Positions 8,659 to 20,978 are shown, counted from the first letter of the stretch. The stretch is 64,000 nucleotides of DNA from Erpobdella octoculata (GCA_963978895.1 OZ022242.1:24811163-24875162); one strand, 5' to 3'. The notes: generated by a model from the sequence alone, not told the origin. Numbers and translations are program-made.

Positions 8659-11595
8659 AAAGCTCCAACACAGAATCATACGTTCGAAACAAGTACTTGA
8701 CTATTGGATATTTGAATTGTCAGTCGATCGGAAATAAAAGTGCATCGCTGACAAATATCATCGCTGAACATGATCTTGATGCCTTCGCAGTTGCCGAGAC
8801 TTTTCACGAATCATCAGAAGACATCACTCTCGCAAGAATCACACCGGATAGATACACGTGCGTGGATCAGGCACGAGAACGAAAACGTTTGGCGAGGTCT
8901 GCTACACAAAAGATGCAATCTGGTCGTCTACTGGGGGGCGGGGTTGCGTGGATTTGCAAAGAATCGTGCAAAGCCCGCCGAATGAATCTTACCAGCAAAG
9001 TTGAGACTTTTGAATTCGTTTCTGTAATGCTTATTTTAAGGAGTGTTAGAACAATTGCTGTGGTCATTTACCGGCCTGGAAGTGAACGAGTTTCTGACCA
9101 GTTCTTGGAGGATTTTAGCCAGATGCTTGAAGAATTAACTGTTCACAGCTGCCATATTCTTGTCGTTGGAGATATCAACATTCACTTGGACAAACCGGAT
9201 GATGTATGGACAATGAAATTCAACACGATCGTGGATTGCTTTGGCCTTGTCCAGAATATTTCTTCACCAACCCACAAAGCCGGACATACCTTGGACGTTG
9301 TCATCACGAAGGACCCAGCTCAGTCATCTTCTGTTGCTTGTGAAGTGTATGTTCCATCTGTGTCCGATCATTCTCTCATCATTTCAAGACTGCCACTCAT
9401 GAAACCAAATCCTGTATCACTAATGGTAACAGGCAGGGCATGGAGGACCTTTGATCGTGATCTTTTTCTACAGGATCTCAAATCAAGCAAACTCTGCACT
9501 GAGGACAGCAGCTGGAGCGGCCTTGGACCGGATGAAATGGCTACGATGTACAACAGAATACTGACCGATCTTGTTGAGAAGCATGCTCCACGTCGGTCAG
9601 CCTTGAGAAATTATCGTCCGATCACTCCATGGTTCAATACTGCTTGCGGCGAGCAGAAGCGAAAAGCTCGTTCTCTTGAAAGAATTTACAGAAGATCCCG
9701 ACTGATCTCTGACCGTGATAAATGGGTTGCGCAGTTACGTTTTTGCCAGGATTTTTATAGGAGAGCACAGGATGCGTACTGGCAAAATACGATTGCGGAG
9801 AGTGCAGAAAACGCAAGCAAACTGTGGAGAGATTTGTCTGCCGTGATGGGAAAGAAACGATCTTTCATTCTTCAGGATGGTCTGACTGCAGAGCAATTCA
9901 TGAGTTCTTTTGAGAAGAAGGTCACGGACGTCCGAGCGTCTACCCTTAATTCGGATACGCCTGAGTTCAACACCTTCTCTGGAGAACGTTTCAGCAACTT
10001 TGCGACTCTTACTAAGGATGACGTCAAGGACCTAATTAAGAACTCTCCAAACAAGTCATGTGGTCTAGACCCGGCGCCAACATGGCTCATCAAAGAATTT
10101 TCAGAAACCTTGTCCCCATTTGTTACAGATCTGTTTAATAAATCGTTGGACACTGGTCACTTTCCGGTCCCATTCAGAGTGGCCGAGGTCACGCCAATCT
10201 TAAAAAAAATCTACGCTGGATGTTTCTCTGCCTGCCAGTTATCGCCCAGTTTCGAATCTTCAGTTCATCTCTAAGGTTTTGGAACGGGCGGTTAACAAAC
10301 AAAATAAACATCACCTGGATGGACACAACCTTCTGCTGGAGCATCAGTCTGCCTATCGGAGGTGCCGTTCGACGGAAACTGCATTGCTCAAGGTTACTTC
10401 GGATGTTCTCTTGGCAACCGATCGAGGGATGGTAACACTGCTCGCTATGCTCGATCTCAGCGCTGCATTCGATTGCGTTGATCATGGAATCCTTGTGACC
10501 AGATTGGAGCGTACATTTGGCATTGATTCTGTTGCTCTTCGGTGGATCGGTTCGTATCTTTGCGATCGGAGGCAGTGTGTTCGTTATGGAGGTATCCTTC
10601 CTGGTTGGTCCTCGATTGTGTGCGGTGTTCCACAAGGTTCAATTCTAGGACCGCTATTCTTCATTGCATGCACTTCAGATGTTTTTGCCCTGGTTGCTCA
10701 ACGTGGTTTCAATATTCATGGTTATGCTGATGATCTACAAATCTACGATCATTGCGGCACTGAGAGTATCGGTGTGCTCGCGGACAGATTGGACGGCTGC
10801 GTTTCGGAGATAATGGAATGGATGAAATGCAATCGACTAAAGTTAAATGCCTCCAAGACAGAGGTCATTCTACTGGGATCCTCTAGACGTCGGTTGCACT
10901 GCACCTTTGACGACATCAATATAGCTGGAAACATCATTCGTCTCGTCGATAGGGTTCGCAATCTTGGGGTCATCATAGATTCTCAACTGACTTTCAGCGA
11001 ACACGTTGCAAAATTGGTCAACACCAGTTACTACCATCTACGACAGATGAGGTCAGTTCGCAAATCCCTCACGGTCGATTCTTCGCATGCACTTGCCCGC
11101 GCTTTGATCTTGTCTAGACTTGATTATTGTAATTGTCTACTCAATGGAATACCGGATCTGTTAATGAGGCGGCTTGATGGTGTCATGCGTGCCACGGCTA
11201 GGCTGATTCTCCGATTGCATCGATACGGTCATGTCACTAAAACGATTCACGACCGACTACACTGGCTGAACATGCAGGCGCGTATCGACTTCAGGCTATC
11301 TCTCACTGCGTACCGATGCCTCCATGGTTCTGCGCCGTCATACCTCTCCGGTCTGTGCATTCCGGTGACTCAGTTTCCTGGCCGATCTCACCTTCGCTCG
11401 GCTTCTTCCGGTCAGCTTCCTGTTCCTTCCTGCGGAACCAGGACGTTTGGACCGAGGACTTTTGCAGTTTCTTGTCCAACTACCTGGAACAATCTACCGA
11501 TTGAACTTACCGATCCGGCGTGTGTCGATAGCGTTTATGTTTTTAGGAAACGACTTAAAACTCATTTTTTTCTTCGTATGACGAACGGATATTGA
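8493..11595 (+). pseudogene. LINE B ORF2: AP endonuclease and reverse transcriptase, one frameshift
   Basis: The first frame (8493-10274) encodes an AP-type endonuclease: IGYLNCQSIGNK, AETFHES, VVIYRPGSE, VVGDINIHLD, HTLDVVITKD and SVSDHSLI. It continues into the RT linker and SCGLDPAPTWLIKE. The second frame (10279-11595) holds the RT: LAMLDLSAAFDCVDH (motif A), CGVPQGSILGP (B), YADDLQIYDH (C, 10722-10733), LNASKTEVI and the C-terminal LHWLNMQARIDFRL...FRKRLKTHFF region. The frames break at an eight-A run (10202-10209), where an indel has shifted the frame inside the ILKK segment. No methionine precedes the endonuclease in this frame, so translation probably depends on ORF1, by frameshifting or reinitiation. 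Confidence 0.85.
8646..8652 (+). promoter_or_regulatory. Candidate -1 ribosomal frameshift heptamer
   Basis: ORF1 reads GCG GGA AAA ATC TGA, placing the heptamer G GGA AAA in the X XXY YYZ phase. Slipping back one base leads directly into the ORF2 frame (GGG AAA AAT CTG ...). ORF2 has no upstream ATG before its endonuclease. Whether a downstream stem-loop or pseudoknot supports slipping was not established. Confidence 0.45.
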
Positions 11596-11708
11596 CCCTT
11601 TTTGTTTCTGATGTGTGATTCTGTTCGTTCGTTTATTTTGGCACTGCCGCCTCGTGTTCTGAGAAACTTTTCTTTTTAGAGAGCACGTTAAATAAATAAA
11701 TAATAATA

Positions 11709-12509
11709 ATTGTATTGCTCTAGATGCGCTAAGACTCTGTTGAGTACTAGCCGCTCTAATAGCTTTGAAAAAACTGCGAGGTTAGAAATAGGCCGATATG
11801 AATTAACGTCGGCGGGGTCCAGGGTAGATTTTTTTGATCAACGGAGTTATGTAAGATGATTTGTATAAAAGAAGAGACTTGTTAAAGAGTTTGACCAAAA
11901 CAGGTGCAATGAATGAGGAAATTTTCTTCATGAGCCAGGTTGGTATGGGGTCGAGCAGACATTGTTTGTTTGGAAGGGCGAGTATGAGGCGGTAAACCTT
12001 TCGTCTTCAGTTGTGGGCTGAAATTTCTCCAAGAGCACCGACGTTGCAATTGCTTGAAACAGCGGGGTTGGAGCTTTGGATGACGCTACGCGAATCTTGT
12101 CTATCTTTGAGGTGAAATGTTTTAGAAAATTATCCACGCTAATTGACTGGGCAGAAGAAGTTTTTCCTCTGCCCATGATATGATTGAGAGAACGCCACAA
12201 TTGGTGAGGCGATTTACTGTTCTTTAAAAAAGTTTCCACCCAGTATGAGCTGCGCTTGGACCGTATGAATCGTCTGTAGGCTCTCTGATGCATATGCCAA
12301 CTGTCTCGATCAGAAGCCGATTGTGTTTTCAGAGCTTTTCTCTCCATCCCTCTATTCCGCCGTTTCATGGCGCGGCACTCTCCGTCATACCACGGGTCCG
12401 ATTGACGTAAACGGATGCGTGCTGTTTTCAGTGGGATCAAATGATCAACCACATTGAGAATTGCGCTGTTAAGCTGTGTGGCAGAGACATCAACGTCAAC
12501 ATCATCTGT
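11709..12509 (-). pseudogene. LINE D, RT N-terminal linker (5'-side piece)
   Basis: Minus-strand 12452-11928 encodes the segment between endonuclease and RT of an L2/CR1-type LINE: RQSDPWYDGECRAMKRRNRGMERK, WRSLNHIMGRGK, SISVDNFLKHFTSKIDKIR. Beyond it, in other frames, come remnants of the first RT block (FSKLLERLVLNRVLAHLEQYN near 11760-11715), then the LINE B target site. The reading frame continues at 7460. At 12509 it abuts the tail of LINE F, and its own endonuclease is missing. Confidence 0.75.
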
Positions 12510-15463
12510 TTATTTTTTATTTATTTTATTTATTTTATCTAAAACAAAACAAGAGTCTTGCACTAAGAATGCCATTAACAATATGTCAAATTAAAAAAGT
12601 GTTTTTTCAACAATGCTCTGAAGTCTTCATTTAGAACAGCACTTCGCATAGATTTAGGTAGTTGGTTCCATGCACCGGGCCCGGAAACGGCGAATGCTCG
12701 TTTACCGAAACTTCGACGAGTTCTTGGGATGACAGCGTCACCATGGGAGGACGAACGTAGATGTTGACGACCAGAATGAGAGGAGCACAGGCTTATCATC
12801 CGTGTCATGTAGGCAGGGGCACGATTTGTTAAAATATTGTAAACCAGTAAGCAGAGTTTTAAGGTCACTCTTTCCGGTAGGGGGAGCCAGTGTAGTTGGC
12901 GGAGAAGAGGCGTGATGTGGTCCCGTCGAGAGATGCCACCGATAAGACGTGCAGCAGCATGAAGAACCGCAGTGAGCGGGCGAAGAGCAGTCATCGGCAG
13001 GCCAGCAAGGACCACGTTACAATAATCTAATCTAGAAATAACAAGAGCCTGGACCAAAATCCGCACGCAGTGTTTGTTTAGGGCACCCTTGATCTGTCGG
13101 ATGCGGCGTAGGTGGAAGAAACAAGATCGTGCCACGGCCGATATATGTAGATTCATTAGCAAGGAGCTATCCAGTATCACACCAAGATTTCTAATAGACT
13201 TCACGGGGGTGATGACGCAGTCAGTACTGATTTGAAGACTACAGTCATCCAGGTGTCGCGTTGAGATGTTCCCTCGATGGAACCAGATAAGTTCTGTTTT
13301 AGAGGGGTTTAGGCTCAATCTCATAGACGAGGACCAAACGCGAATCTCGCTGACACAGGCGACAAGACGCTCTCTAACGGACTGCAGGTCGGTTACGTCA
13401 AAATGAATGTACAGCTGAGTATCATCAGCGTAAAGATGAGTCTGCACGTCGTGAGAAGAAGCAATTCGAGTAATATGGCTTGTGTAAAGGATGAAGAGAA
13501 GTGGACCTAAGATTGAACCCTGAGGCACACCACAGTCAACGGCCGATACTCTCGACGTCGCCCGGCCCAATCGGATAAGATGTGTTCGATTTGATAGAAA
13601 AGACCCAATCCAGTCAAGTGCGGTTGAAGTCACGCCAAAGCTAGTGTGGAGGAGATCAGTAAGGAGAACATGATCGACACAGTCGAAAGCTGCACTGAAG
13701 TCAAGGAGCACGAGCGCAGTCGGTTGGCCCCTGTCAAGTGAAAGAATAATGTCGTTGTAAACTTTCCCGACTGCTGTCTCTGTACTGTGGTACTTGCGAA
13801 AACCAGACTGAACCTGCGGAAGCAGATTCATCGATTCGATATGTGAAGAAAGCTGACGGTGGACGACACGTTCAATAAATTTTGAGATGAACGATAGGTT
13901 TGATATGGGGCGGTAGCTTTTGGGATCAACGGGATCCATCCCCGTTTTCTTGAGTCGAGGTCGGACGATAGCCCTTTTGTGACTGGCTGGTAGTGACGCA
14001 TCTAGAAATGAAGTGTTTACGAGGTGGGAAATAATAGGAGCAAACACGCTTTTGAGTTTTTTTATGAGCCAGACAGGTGCAGTGTCAAGCTCACACTGTC
14101 TAGTCCCAAGGCGATTGAGTAGGCACTCGACCTCCTCGGAAGTGATATCGTCGAAAGCAGCCAGAACCGGAACATCGGCCGGGCAAGAACTGAAAAGCGG
14201 AGGTAGGGCGTCTTTTGTGGTTCGACGAATGTCCTCGATCCTCAGCGTGAAGTAGTCAAGCAATGCGTCAGGAGCAAGACCACTAGCAGAAATATCAGTG
14301 ACTGGATTAAGAAGAGAGTTTAAAGATCTCCAAGTCGCCCGGCCATCGCCGGTCACTTCTTCAATTTTATGTTGAAAGTAGCTTGAGCACTTTTTCTGGA
14401 ACAGTCGACGTTTGAGTATGGACTGGGTGTGCCAAGCTATTTTATCCGACGACAGTTTGGTGCACAAATAACGCCGTTCGAGTCGACGATTTAGTCTTTT
14501 GGACCGACTACAGTCGGCATCAAACCAGGGGCTTTCTGGCTTTATCCTTAAGGTAATCAACTTCCGTGGAGCATGACGATCAAGGAGCTCGTTCATTGTT
14601 GCATCGTAGAGATCGAACAGCTGTTCAGCAGATTTGTCCGATTTCAAGGTCGAGACTTCAAAGAGCCTGGTATTTTGAAGATCGATACTGAATGATGCTA
14701 AGTCGAATGACCTGAAAGAACGGCGTTCCACTTTTTCGGTGATAATGGGGGGTGGTTTATCTGTATCGTTATGTCTGTAGAATTTTGTATGTGGATTAAC
14801 TTGACAAATTATTCCACATCCAACTGAGACCATTTCCTTGAGACTATCGTTTTGTAGACAGGTGGTGGGCGGGAAATAACAGACACCCAACGAAGAAGCC
14901 GATGATCGGAAAAGTCGACTGGTATGACGTTCATGCTTTTGACGAATAGAGATCTTCGTGAGGCAACGACGTCGAGAGTACCTCCGAGTTCGTGAGTTGG
15001 TTGATGTACCCGAGGTGCTAAACCATGTCATGATAGACATTTTATAAATGCTATTGTGGTAGGTTCATTTTTGCGATCCAGTCTTATGTTAAAGTCCCCG
15101 ACGATAAGAACATCCTTCAAGACAGATACGCGCGACAGAAGATTATCAAGCAATAGTGATGTTATGGGGCTAGTTCTGTAGACAAACAGCGCTACCATTT
15201 TCCAGTGAGTAGATTGAATACTGACTGAAATAAATTCGAAAGTTGTGATTTTGGTGTCAAGAACGTAAGGCTGAAGACTGATGCCTAGAGCAGCGACAAC
15301 TGCTACTCCCCCATGGTTGACATTGAGCGACGCCGAGGCAGCAGCGCTCGGGTTCCTTGGCCGCGGTCGGTCGATGACTGTGAAGGAGGCAGCTCTAAGA
15401 CGATAGAATTGGTATCATGCCATGTCTCAGTCGGAAAGACTACGTCGATACTTTGGCAGCTTA
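12510..15463 (-). mobile_element. LINE F: 5'-truncated L2/CR1-group LINE
   Basis: The element is on the minus strand. It ends in an AAATAAA/TAAATAAAA tail (12510-12545) and starts inside the endonuclease near 15463. About 2.95 kb of endonuclease and RT sequence is kept. It joins LINE D directly at the tail, as if inserted into it, but no LINE D sequence is found on its other side, so that flank was lost or lay at the end of D. Confidence 0.8.
12575..15460 (-). pseudogene. LINE F endonuclease-RT
   Basis: The long frame (about 14830-12575) runs from the linker (IKPESPWFDADCSRSKRLNRRLER) through RT blocks: KRAIVRPRLKKTG, SYRPISNLSFISKFIERVV, LVLLDFSAAFDCVDH, CGVPQGSILGP and YADDTQLYIH (13419-13433). 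The C-terminal LHWLPLPERVTLKL and SGPGAWNQLP segments follow, with a stop at 12575. Upstream, the endonuclease survives in other frames: FPTETWHD near 15440, KDVLIVGDFNIRLD near 15120-15080 and GGTLDVVASR...VDFSDHRLLRW around 14970-14880. At least one frameshift near 14850 and a short extra segment separate the two. The RT catalytic motifs look intact, but the protein cannot be made in one piece. Confidence 0.8.
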
Positions 15464-15603
15464 TTTAAGCTAGCAAGCGCGCAGAGCACGACGTACAGGT
15501 TATGTATACGCTGAGCGGTACACATACTTAAACAAGGCAGATATTTGAGCTTTCTCTTGTTATCAAATTATGGAACATCTTAAACGTTAAAAGTAATTAT
15601 AAA

Positions 15604-16543
15604 GGAAAAAAAATGCCTGTTTCATGGACCAATTTAATTTAATTTTTGATTGGAAATTGGATTTTCTTGAAAAATTTCAAAAAAACCAGGGTTAACCAAG
15701 GAAACTTTTACAGCCGTCGGTCACACTTGTAGAGTCCTGATAGATTGCACAAAATACCTTCTGAACCAGAAACATTTTAATTATGTTTTGTTGGGTCGAA
15801 TTCAATCGGACGACAATGAATCAAGATTTGGTTGGCTTCGACAACTGTCAGGTGCTAACTATTATGTGTCGAAAAGACAGGTTTTAAAAAATAACAAGAT
15901 CTGTGCCATTTCTTTTTTGAAATATTCGAAGTTAACCTTAGACGATCTGAATGAAATTTGCCAAGATAATGATATTGAATCGAGTGCAAAATTATCCAAT
16001 GAAATTGTCTCTATATTGGACATGTCAGCACTTCCAATGGAAAACGACAAAACTATCATATTTTACATCAGTGGTGCAATTGCTCGCTCAATATTTAACA
16101 TGAATTAATGTAACAGCTGTAAAGAAATATTGACAGAACAAGGCATTTTGCCTCCTCTAAATGAAGGACCTCAATCTTTCCTAAATTTAGTCAATAGAGG
16201 AGGTTTAACGAAACCGTCGGAATTTTGTTTTATGTATTCGATACATTGTTGGACAATATTTGAAGAGATGAGATCAAATCCAACAATTATGAATATGTTT
16301 TTGAAAGGAAAAATTCACCAACTGTTAGTCAGTGATATTGCTGACCGAGCTGTTGATGACATGTCTGTTGATAATTTGTATCAATATTCATCTTGTTGCA
16401 CAATTGGACATCATGTAAATAGTAAAATAGCTAAACATTTTTTCAACTCTTTAGCAAAGAATTTTGTTAAGTCATTTGAAAATGATAAATCAACTCAAAG
16501 TAAAAAAAGAAAAATTGAAAAAGTTAACTTCCAGAAACTGTAA
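15604..16543 (+). pseudogene. P-element/THAP9-like transposase, C-terminal part
   Basis: Plus-strand frames give FDWKLDFLEKFQKNQG, then after a frameshift near 15695 LTKETFTAV, HTCRVLID, FNYVLLGRIQSDDNESRFGW, LRQLSGANYYVSKRQVL and KICAISFLKYSK. An in-frame TAA at 16106 is followed by CNSCKEIL and NRGGLTKPSEFCF. The LGR.QSD..E.RFG..RQ.SG.NY..S..Q order is characteristic of the C-terminal half of P-superfamily transposases. The catalytic N-terminal half and the THAP domain are not here. The frame ends at 16543 in a lysine-rich tail, then TG and TA repeats. Two lesions make it a pseudogene. Confidence 0.7.
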
Positions 16544-16583
16544 AAAATGTGTTGTATTAATAAGGCAATGATTTATATTTCTT

Positions 16584-16607
16584 GTGTGTGTGTGTGTGTA
16601 TGTGTGT
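16584..16607 (+). repeat. (TG)n microsatellite
   Basis: About ten TG units, with one TA interruption. Confidence 0.9.
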
Positions 16608-16642
16608 GGCTTTCTCTGTACACAATACTTGCAAGTAAAATT

Positions 16643-16998
<356 letters not shown>

Positions 16999-17002
16999 AT
17001 TC

Positions 17003-17152
17003 TACATACATACATATATACATACATACATACATACATACATACATACATACATACATACATACATACATACATACATACATACATACATACATACATA
17101 CATGTATGTATGTATGTATGTATGTATGTATGTATGTATGTATGTATGTATG
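17003..17152. repeat. (CATA)n switching to (TGTA)n: inverted microsatellite
   Basis: About 100 bp of CATA units (17004-17103) turns at CATG into about 50 bp of TGTA units, the reverse complement. The LINE at 17153 follows directly. The array could form a cruciform. Confidence 0.9.
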
Positions 17153-20100
17153 TCGGAAAGACGAGAACTTCACGGGTATCAGGCCTGGCTTAGCCGAAGT
17201 ACAATCCGTTCAAATGCCGCTTCATCTTATACTACGAAATGCCCCCAGAGTTCCAACCGAAAGGAGGGGGAGAATGATGAACTCACATTCGGACCTTTGG
17301 ACAACGACCCTGCTTCTTCAACGGACCCTAATGGGGGTATGCTTCACGAGTGTGTTTGCGGTAGGAGTTTCAAGACGATCCGTGGAATGAAAGTCCACAG
17401 AACGAAAATGGGCTGCTTAACCGAATTCCGTCAACGTCCTGCATCAGATAATGCAGGTAAAACGTCGAACATTGCCGGGCCGGAGGCCAACCACAGCCCC
17501 GACGCAGTTCAAGATGTGAATCCGGAAGTAGAAATCAGTCAACCTAGGCCAAGAATTGGTTTTCCTGCAGCAGGAGATACAATTGCATGGAAAAAGTTGG
17601 ACGAAACACTCTCAAAACTTCTCAAAACACGTTCAAGAAATTCATCAAATTTCAGTATGAAAGACTTCACTGATGTTATTTACGAAAAAAGCATTGAATT
17701 GTTTGGTGTGAAACAAAAACGTCAGGTTCGAAACAATGAAGGCATGATTTCTAGACGACAAAGAGAAATCAATCAGCTGAAGAGAGAAAAGAAACTGTTA
17801 CGAAAGCGGTGGAAAAGAGCCCAGGAAAATGAAAAAGCTGGTCTCGCAGAGCTGCGGCAGAGTTTGGGGCGTCGTTTGTCTGCCCTAATGAAGGCCGAGC
17901 GTTTTCGGATAAAAAAAAGAGATCAGAGAAATGCCAGGTTTCAGTTCATCAAAGACCCATTCAAATATGGAAGAAATTTACTGGACCCACCCAAGTCAGG
18001 AACGCTTCAAGCAGACAAAGCAACGCTCGATGAATATTTTCGGTCCGCATTCCGTGACCCGCGTGGAGATCAGCAGTTAGAAGAAAGAACCGATCTTCCA
18101 GAAATCCCACTTCCAAACTTTTCTTTCAGAGAAGGCATGATTTCGTTACTCGAAGTTACTCAATTTCTCTACAGAACAAGAAACAGATCTGCTCCTGGAC
18201 CAAATGGGGTGCCATATCTCGTCTACAAAAAATGCCCAGAAGTATTGAGATTATTGCATTCTCTACTCGTGGGCTCTTGGGAAAGAAGAAGAATTGAAAG
18301 CGAATGGCAAAGAGCAGAAGGTATCTTTATTCCCAAAGAAAAAGACTCGAAGGAAATACATCAGTTCTGCCCAATTTCATTGTTAAACGTCGAGGGAAAG
18401 ATATTTTTTGCTGTCCTTGCTCGGAGACTGACAAGCTATGTAATTCAAAACAATTACATCGACAGGTCTGTTCAGAAGGGAGGAGTGCCAGGAGTACCAG
18501 GATGCATCGAACATTCGTCAGTGATCTGGGAAGCATTGAAAAGAGCTAAAGAAAATCGTCTCAGCTTGCACATTGTCTGGTTAGACTTTGCCAATGCTTA
18601 TGGAGCCGTTCGTCACCAAATGTTGTGGAGAACTCTCAGATCGCATCATGTTCCAAATTTTGTGATAGAAATGTTGCAACAGTATTTCGGACATTTCAAA
18701 TTGAGGTTGTCTACGTCCTCTTGTTCAACAGAATGGTTCCAGTTAGAGGTTGGCATAGCAATGGGCTGCTCAATTTCACCCATTCTCTTCGTATTAGCGA
18801 TGCAGCTGCTTCTGAATGCAGTGGGTTCTCGCGTGGAAGAACCTTACGTTGGCAAAGGTATCTTGATGCCATCGGTGAAGGCCTTCATGGATGATACAAC
18901 TTTGGTTCTAAACAAATGTATCTCAATGCGACGAGCTCTTGATGCATTCAGCGGGCTGCTATCATGGTGCGGCATGAGTTTCAAGGCAACCAAGTCAAGA
19001 AGCTTATCTCTGCGACGAGGCAAGATCGACGACAACGTGACGTTTTCAGTTGCTGGCAACAGGATCCCAACATTGAGAGAAGAACCGGTTAAGAGCCTGG
19101 GAAGGTGGTATGACCATTCGCTTAACGACACTGGACGGTGTTCTGAGGTTCTTCGATCGGCATTTGAAGATATGAAGAAAATTGATGCGGCCCCACTCCA
19201 GAGCAGGTTCAAATTGTGGTTGCTTCAGTTTGTTCTATTACCGAGATTGCTTTGGCCTCTATCAATGTATGAGATGAGCTTACCATTGGTAGAAAAGCTA
19301 GAAAGGAGGATGAATAAATTTACAAGGAAATGGTTGGGTCTGCCTCCGGGATTTTCTTTGGTAGCTTTGTACAGCAAGACTGCCAAACTGAGGTTGCCAC
19401 TGAAGTCTTTGGTTGAGGAGTTTAAGATAAACAAGATCCGTACGCAACTAATGCTGGATAACTCTTCGGATCAAAGAATTGTGGAGATGGGACCTCTTGT
19501 AAAGTCCGGAAAGAAATGTGTAGCCAGAAAGGAGATCGCAGAAGCTGAAGCCTCTTTACGTTGGACAGAAAGAGTTGGGGCAGTTCAACAGGACAAACGG
19601 GGTCTCGGGTCAACCCATCGAATTTGGTGGTCAAAAGCCAGCACCAGTGAACGAACAAGTCTGGTCATTCAGGAAAGAAAGAAAGCTATCGAGTCCCAGA
19701 GAATGATTAAGTTTGTTCAGTTATCTCAACAAGGAGACTGGACGACATGGGAAAATGCTGTTCAGCGTTCACTTTCTTGGAAAGACATTTGGCAATACAC
19801 ACCACTACGTTTGTCTTTTTTGATTAGATCTGTTTATGATCAACTGCCGTCATCCAGCAATCTTCGAAGATGGAAGTTGAAAGACGATGATTCGTGCATG
19901 TTATGCGGGCAATCGGAGACTCATTCACGTTCTTTCCTGTTGTTCGTTTTCACTTTCACACGGGAGGTACACTTGGCGTCATAACCAAGTACTCCGAAAA
20001 TTGCTTGACTTCGTCAAAGAAGCGTGTAAGAAAGCAAAGACAAGAGGAATACAGCAGAAAAGGAAAATCTACTTTTTGAGAGAAGGCAATCTGAAGTTCC

Positions 20101-20573
20101 ACAGGTTCAGATCTACAAGAGACTTTGAATGTGTGATGGGTGCTGCCGACGATTGGTCGGTTTCGGCTGATTTGGATGGCGAAAGAAAATTTCCAGAAGC
20201 CGTGAGATCTAGCGGCTTAAAGCCGGATATAATTGTATATTCTGACTTGGCCAAGACAATGTTCCTGATTGAACTCTCTGTGCCATGGGAAAGTAACATG
20301 GAATCTAGCAATATTTTCAAAGAGGAGAGATATAGGGATTTAGCGTGTGATTTGAATGCCAAAGGGTTCAGGACTGAAATTTTTGCAGTCGAGGTTGGCG
20401 TTCGAGGGTTGGTTAGCAGCTCAATGTTAAAACTGCTGAAAGCTCTTGGTTTTTCAAACCGAGAAAAAACTCGAGCCATCAAGGAGATCTCCCAGACAGC
20501 TGAAGCTGCATCTTTTTGGATTTTCGCTAATAGAAAAAAGAAAGCGCTACAAGATGCACACGAAATGGCTTAG
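17153..20573 (+). pseudogene. LINE R copy 1 polyprotein: zinc finger, RT, restriction-like endonuclease (one frameshift)
   Basis: The frame is open through the upstream (TATG)n, which supplies in-frame ATGs. The first ATG in unique sequence is at 17339. A C-x-C...H...C finger follows at once (CVCGRSFKTIRGMKVHRTK), then a basic helix (REINQLKREKKLLRKRW). RT blocks are RSAPGPNGVPYLVYKKC, CPISLLNVEGKIF, HIVWLDFANAYGAV (motif A), GIAMGCSISPILF (B) and FMDDTTLVL (C, 18884-18895). A C-x2-C knuckle (CMLCGQSE) is broken by a small deletion at about 19913-19920. The frame resumes at 19887-20573 with the endonuclease: LKPDIIVYSD...MFLIELSVPWE supplies the PD-(D/E)xK-like core, ending in AASFWIFANRKKKAL. 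Except for that lesion it looks complete. Confidence 0.8.
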
Positions 20574-20826
20574 CCTTGTTTACATTGGGCGATAATCGTT
20601 CCGGCGATTTCAAGTTTTGTTTCGAACAGTTTTCTGCTGAACTTTGAATTTTCGTGTTTCAAGTTAGGAATTTGGAAATTTTTCTCGCCGAAGGGCGTTC
20701 GCCTGATCAACGGACGTGGGCCCACCTCTCTCTTAAAAGCGTCAAGAAGTTTAAGGGCCGAAACGCTAAAATGAGAGGTTCTTCTTCTGAAGACCTTCGG
20801 CGACGAAAGCTCGCAAAGAGTTAAAA
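17153..20826 (+). mobile_element. LINE R copy 1: restriction-endonuclease-type non-LTR retrotransposon in (CATA)n
   Basis: The element has one long ORF with an N-terminal CCHC-like finger, central RT, CCHC knuckle and C-terminal restriction-like endonuclease. That is the layout of the early-branching group that includes R2, R4, NeSL, Hero and CRE. Its 3' UTR (20574-20826) ends GAGTTAAAA and passes straight into CACA(TACA)n. Copy 2 ends at the same base, so the 3' junction is site-specific. The 5' junction is in (TATG)n. These elements often target a defined repeat, and here that appears to be the CATA microsatellite. Confidence 0.8.
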
Positions 20827-20978
20827 CACACATACATACATACATACATACATACATACATACATACATACATACATACATACATACATACATACATACA
20901 TACATACATACATACATACATACATACATACATACATACATACATACATACATACATACATACATACATACATACATA
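20827..20978. repeat. (CATA)n between LINE R copies
   Basis: About 150 bp of pure CATA units lie between the 3' end of copy 1 and the truncated 5' end of copy 2. Confidence 0.95.

Larger units (their letters stand above)
7461..11708 (+). mobile_element. LINE B: full-length L2/CR1-group LINE inside LINE D
   Basis: The 4248-bp element is flanked by ATTGT (7456-7460 and 11709-11713). It has a 5' UTR of about 200 bp, ORF1, an overlapping ORF2 in the -1 frame with endonuclease and RT, a short 3' UTR and an AAATAAATAAAT/AATAAT tail. Removing it and one ATTGT restores a continuous LINE D reading frame across the site (...EQYN then LLPLHQSAYR...). The only obvious coding lesion is an indel in an A-run at 10202-10209, so this copy is young. 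Confidence 0.85.

Noticed and set aside
20827..20978. CRISPR-like or satellite array function for the tetranucleotide repeats
   Set aside because: There are no spacers or repeat-spacer alternation. They are simple eukaryotic microsatellites.
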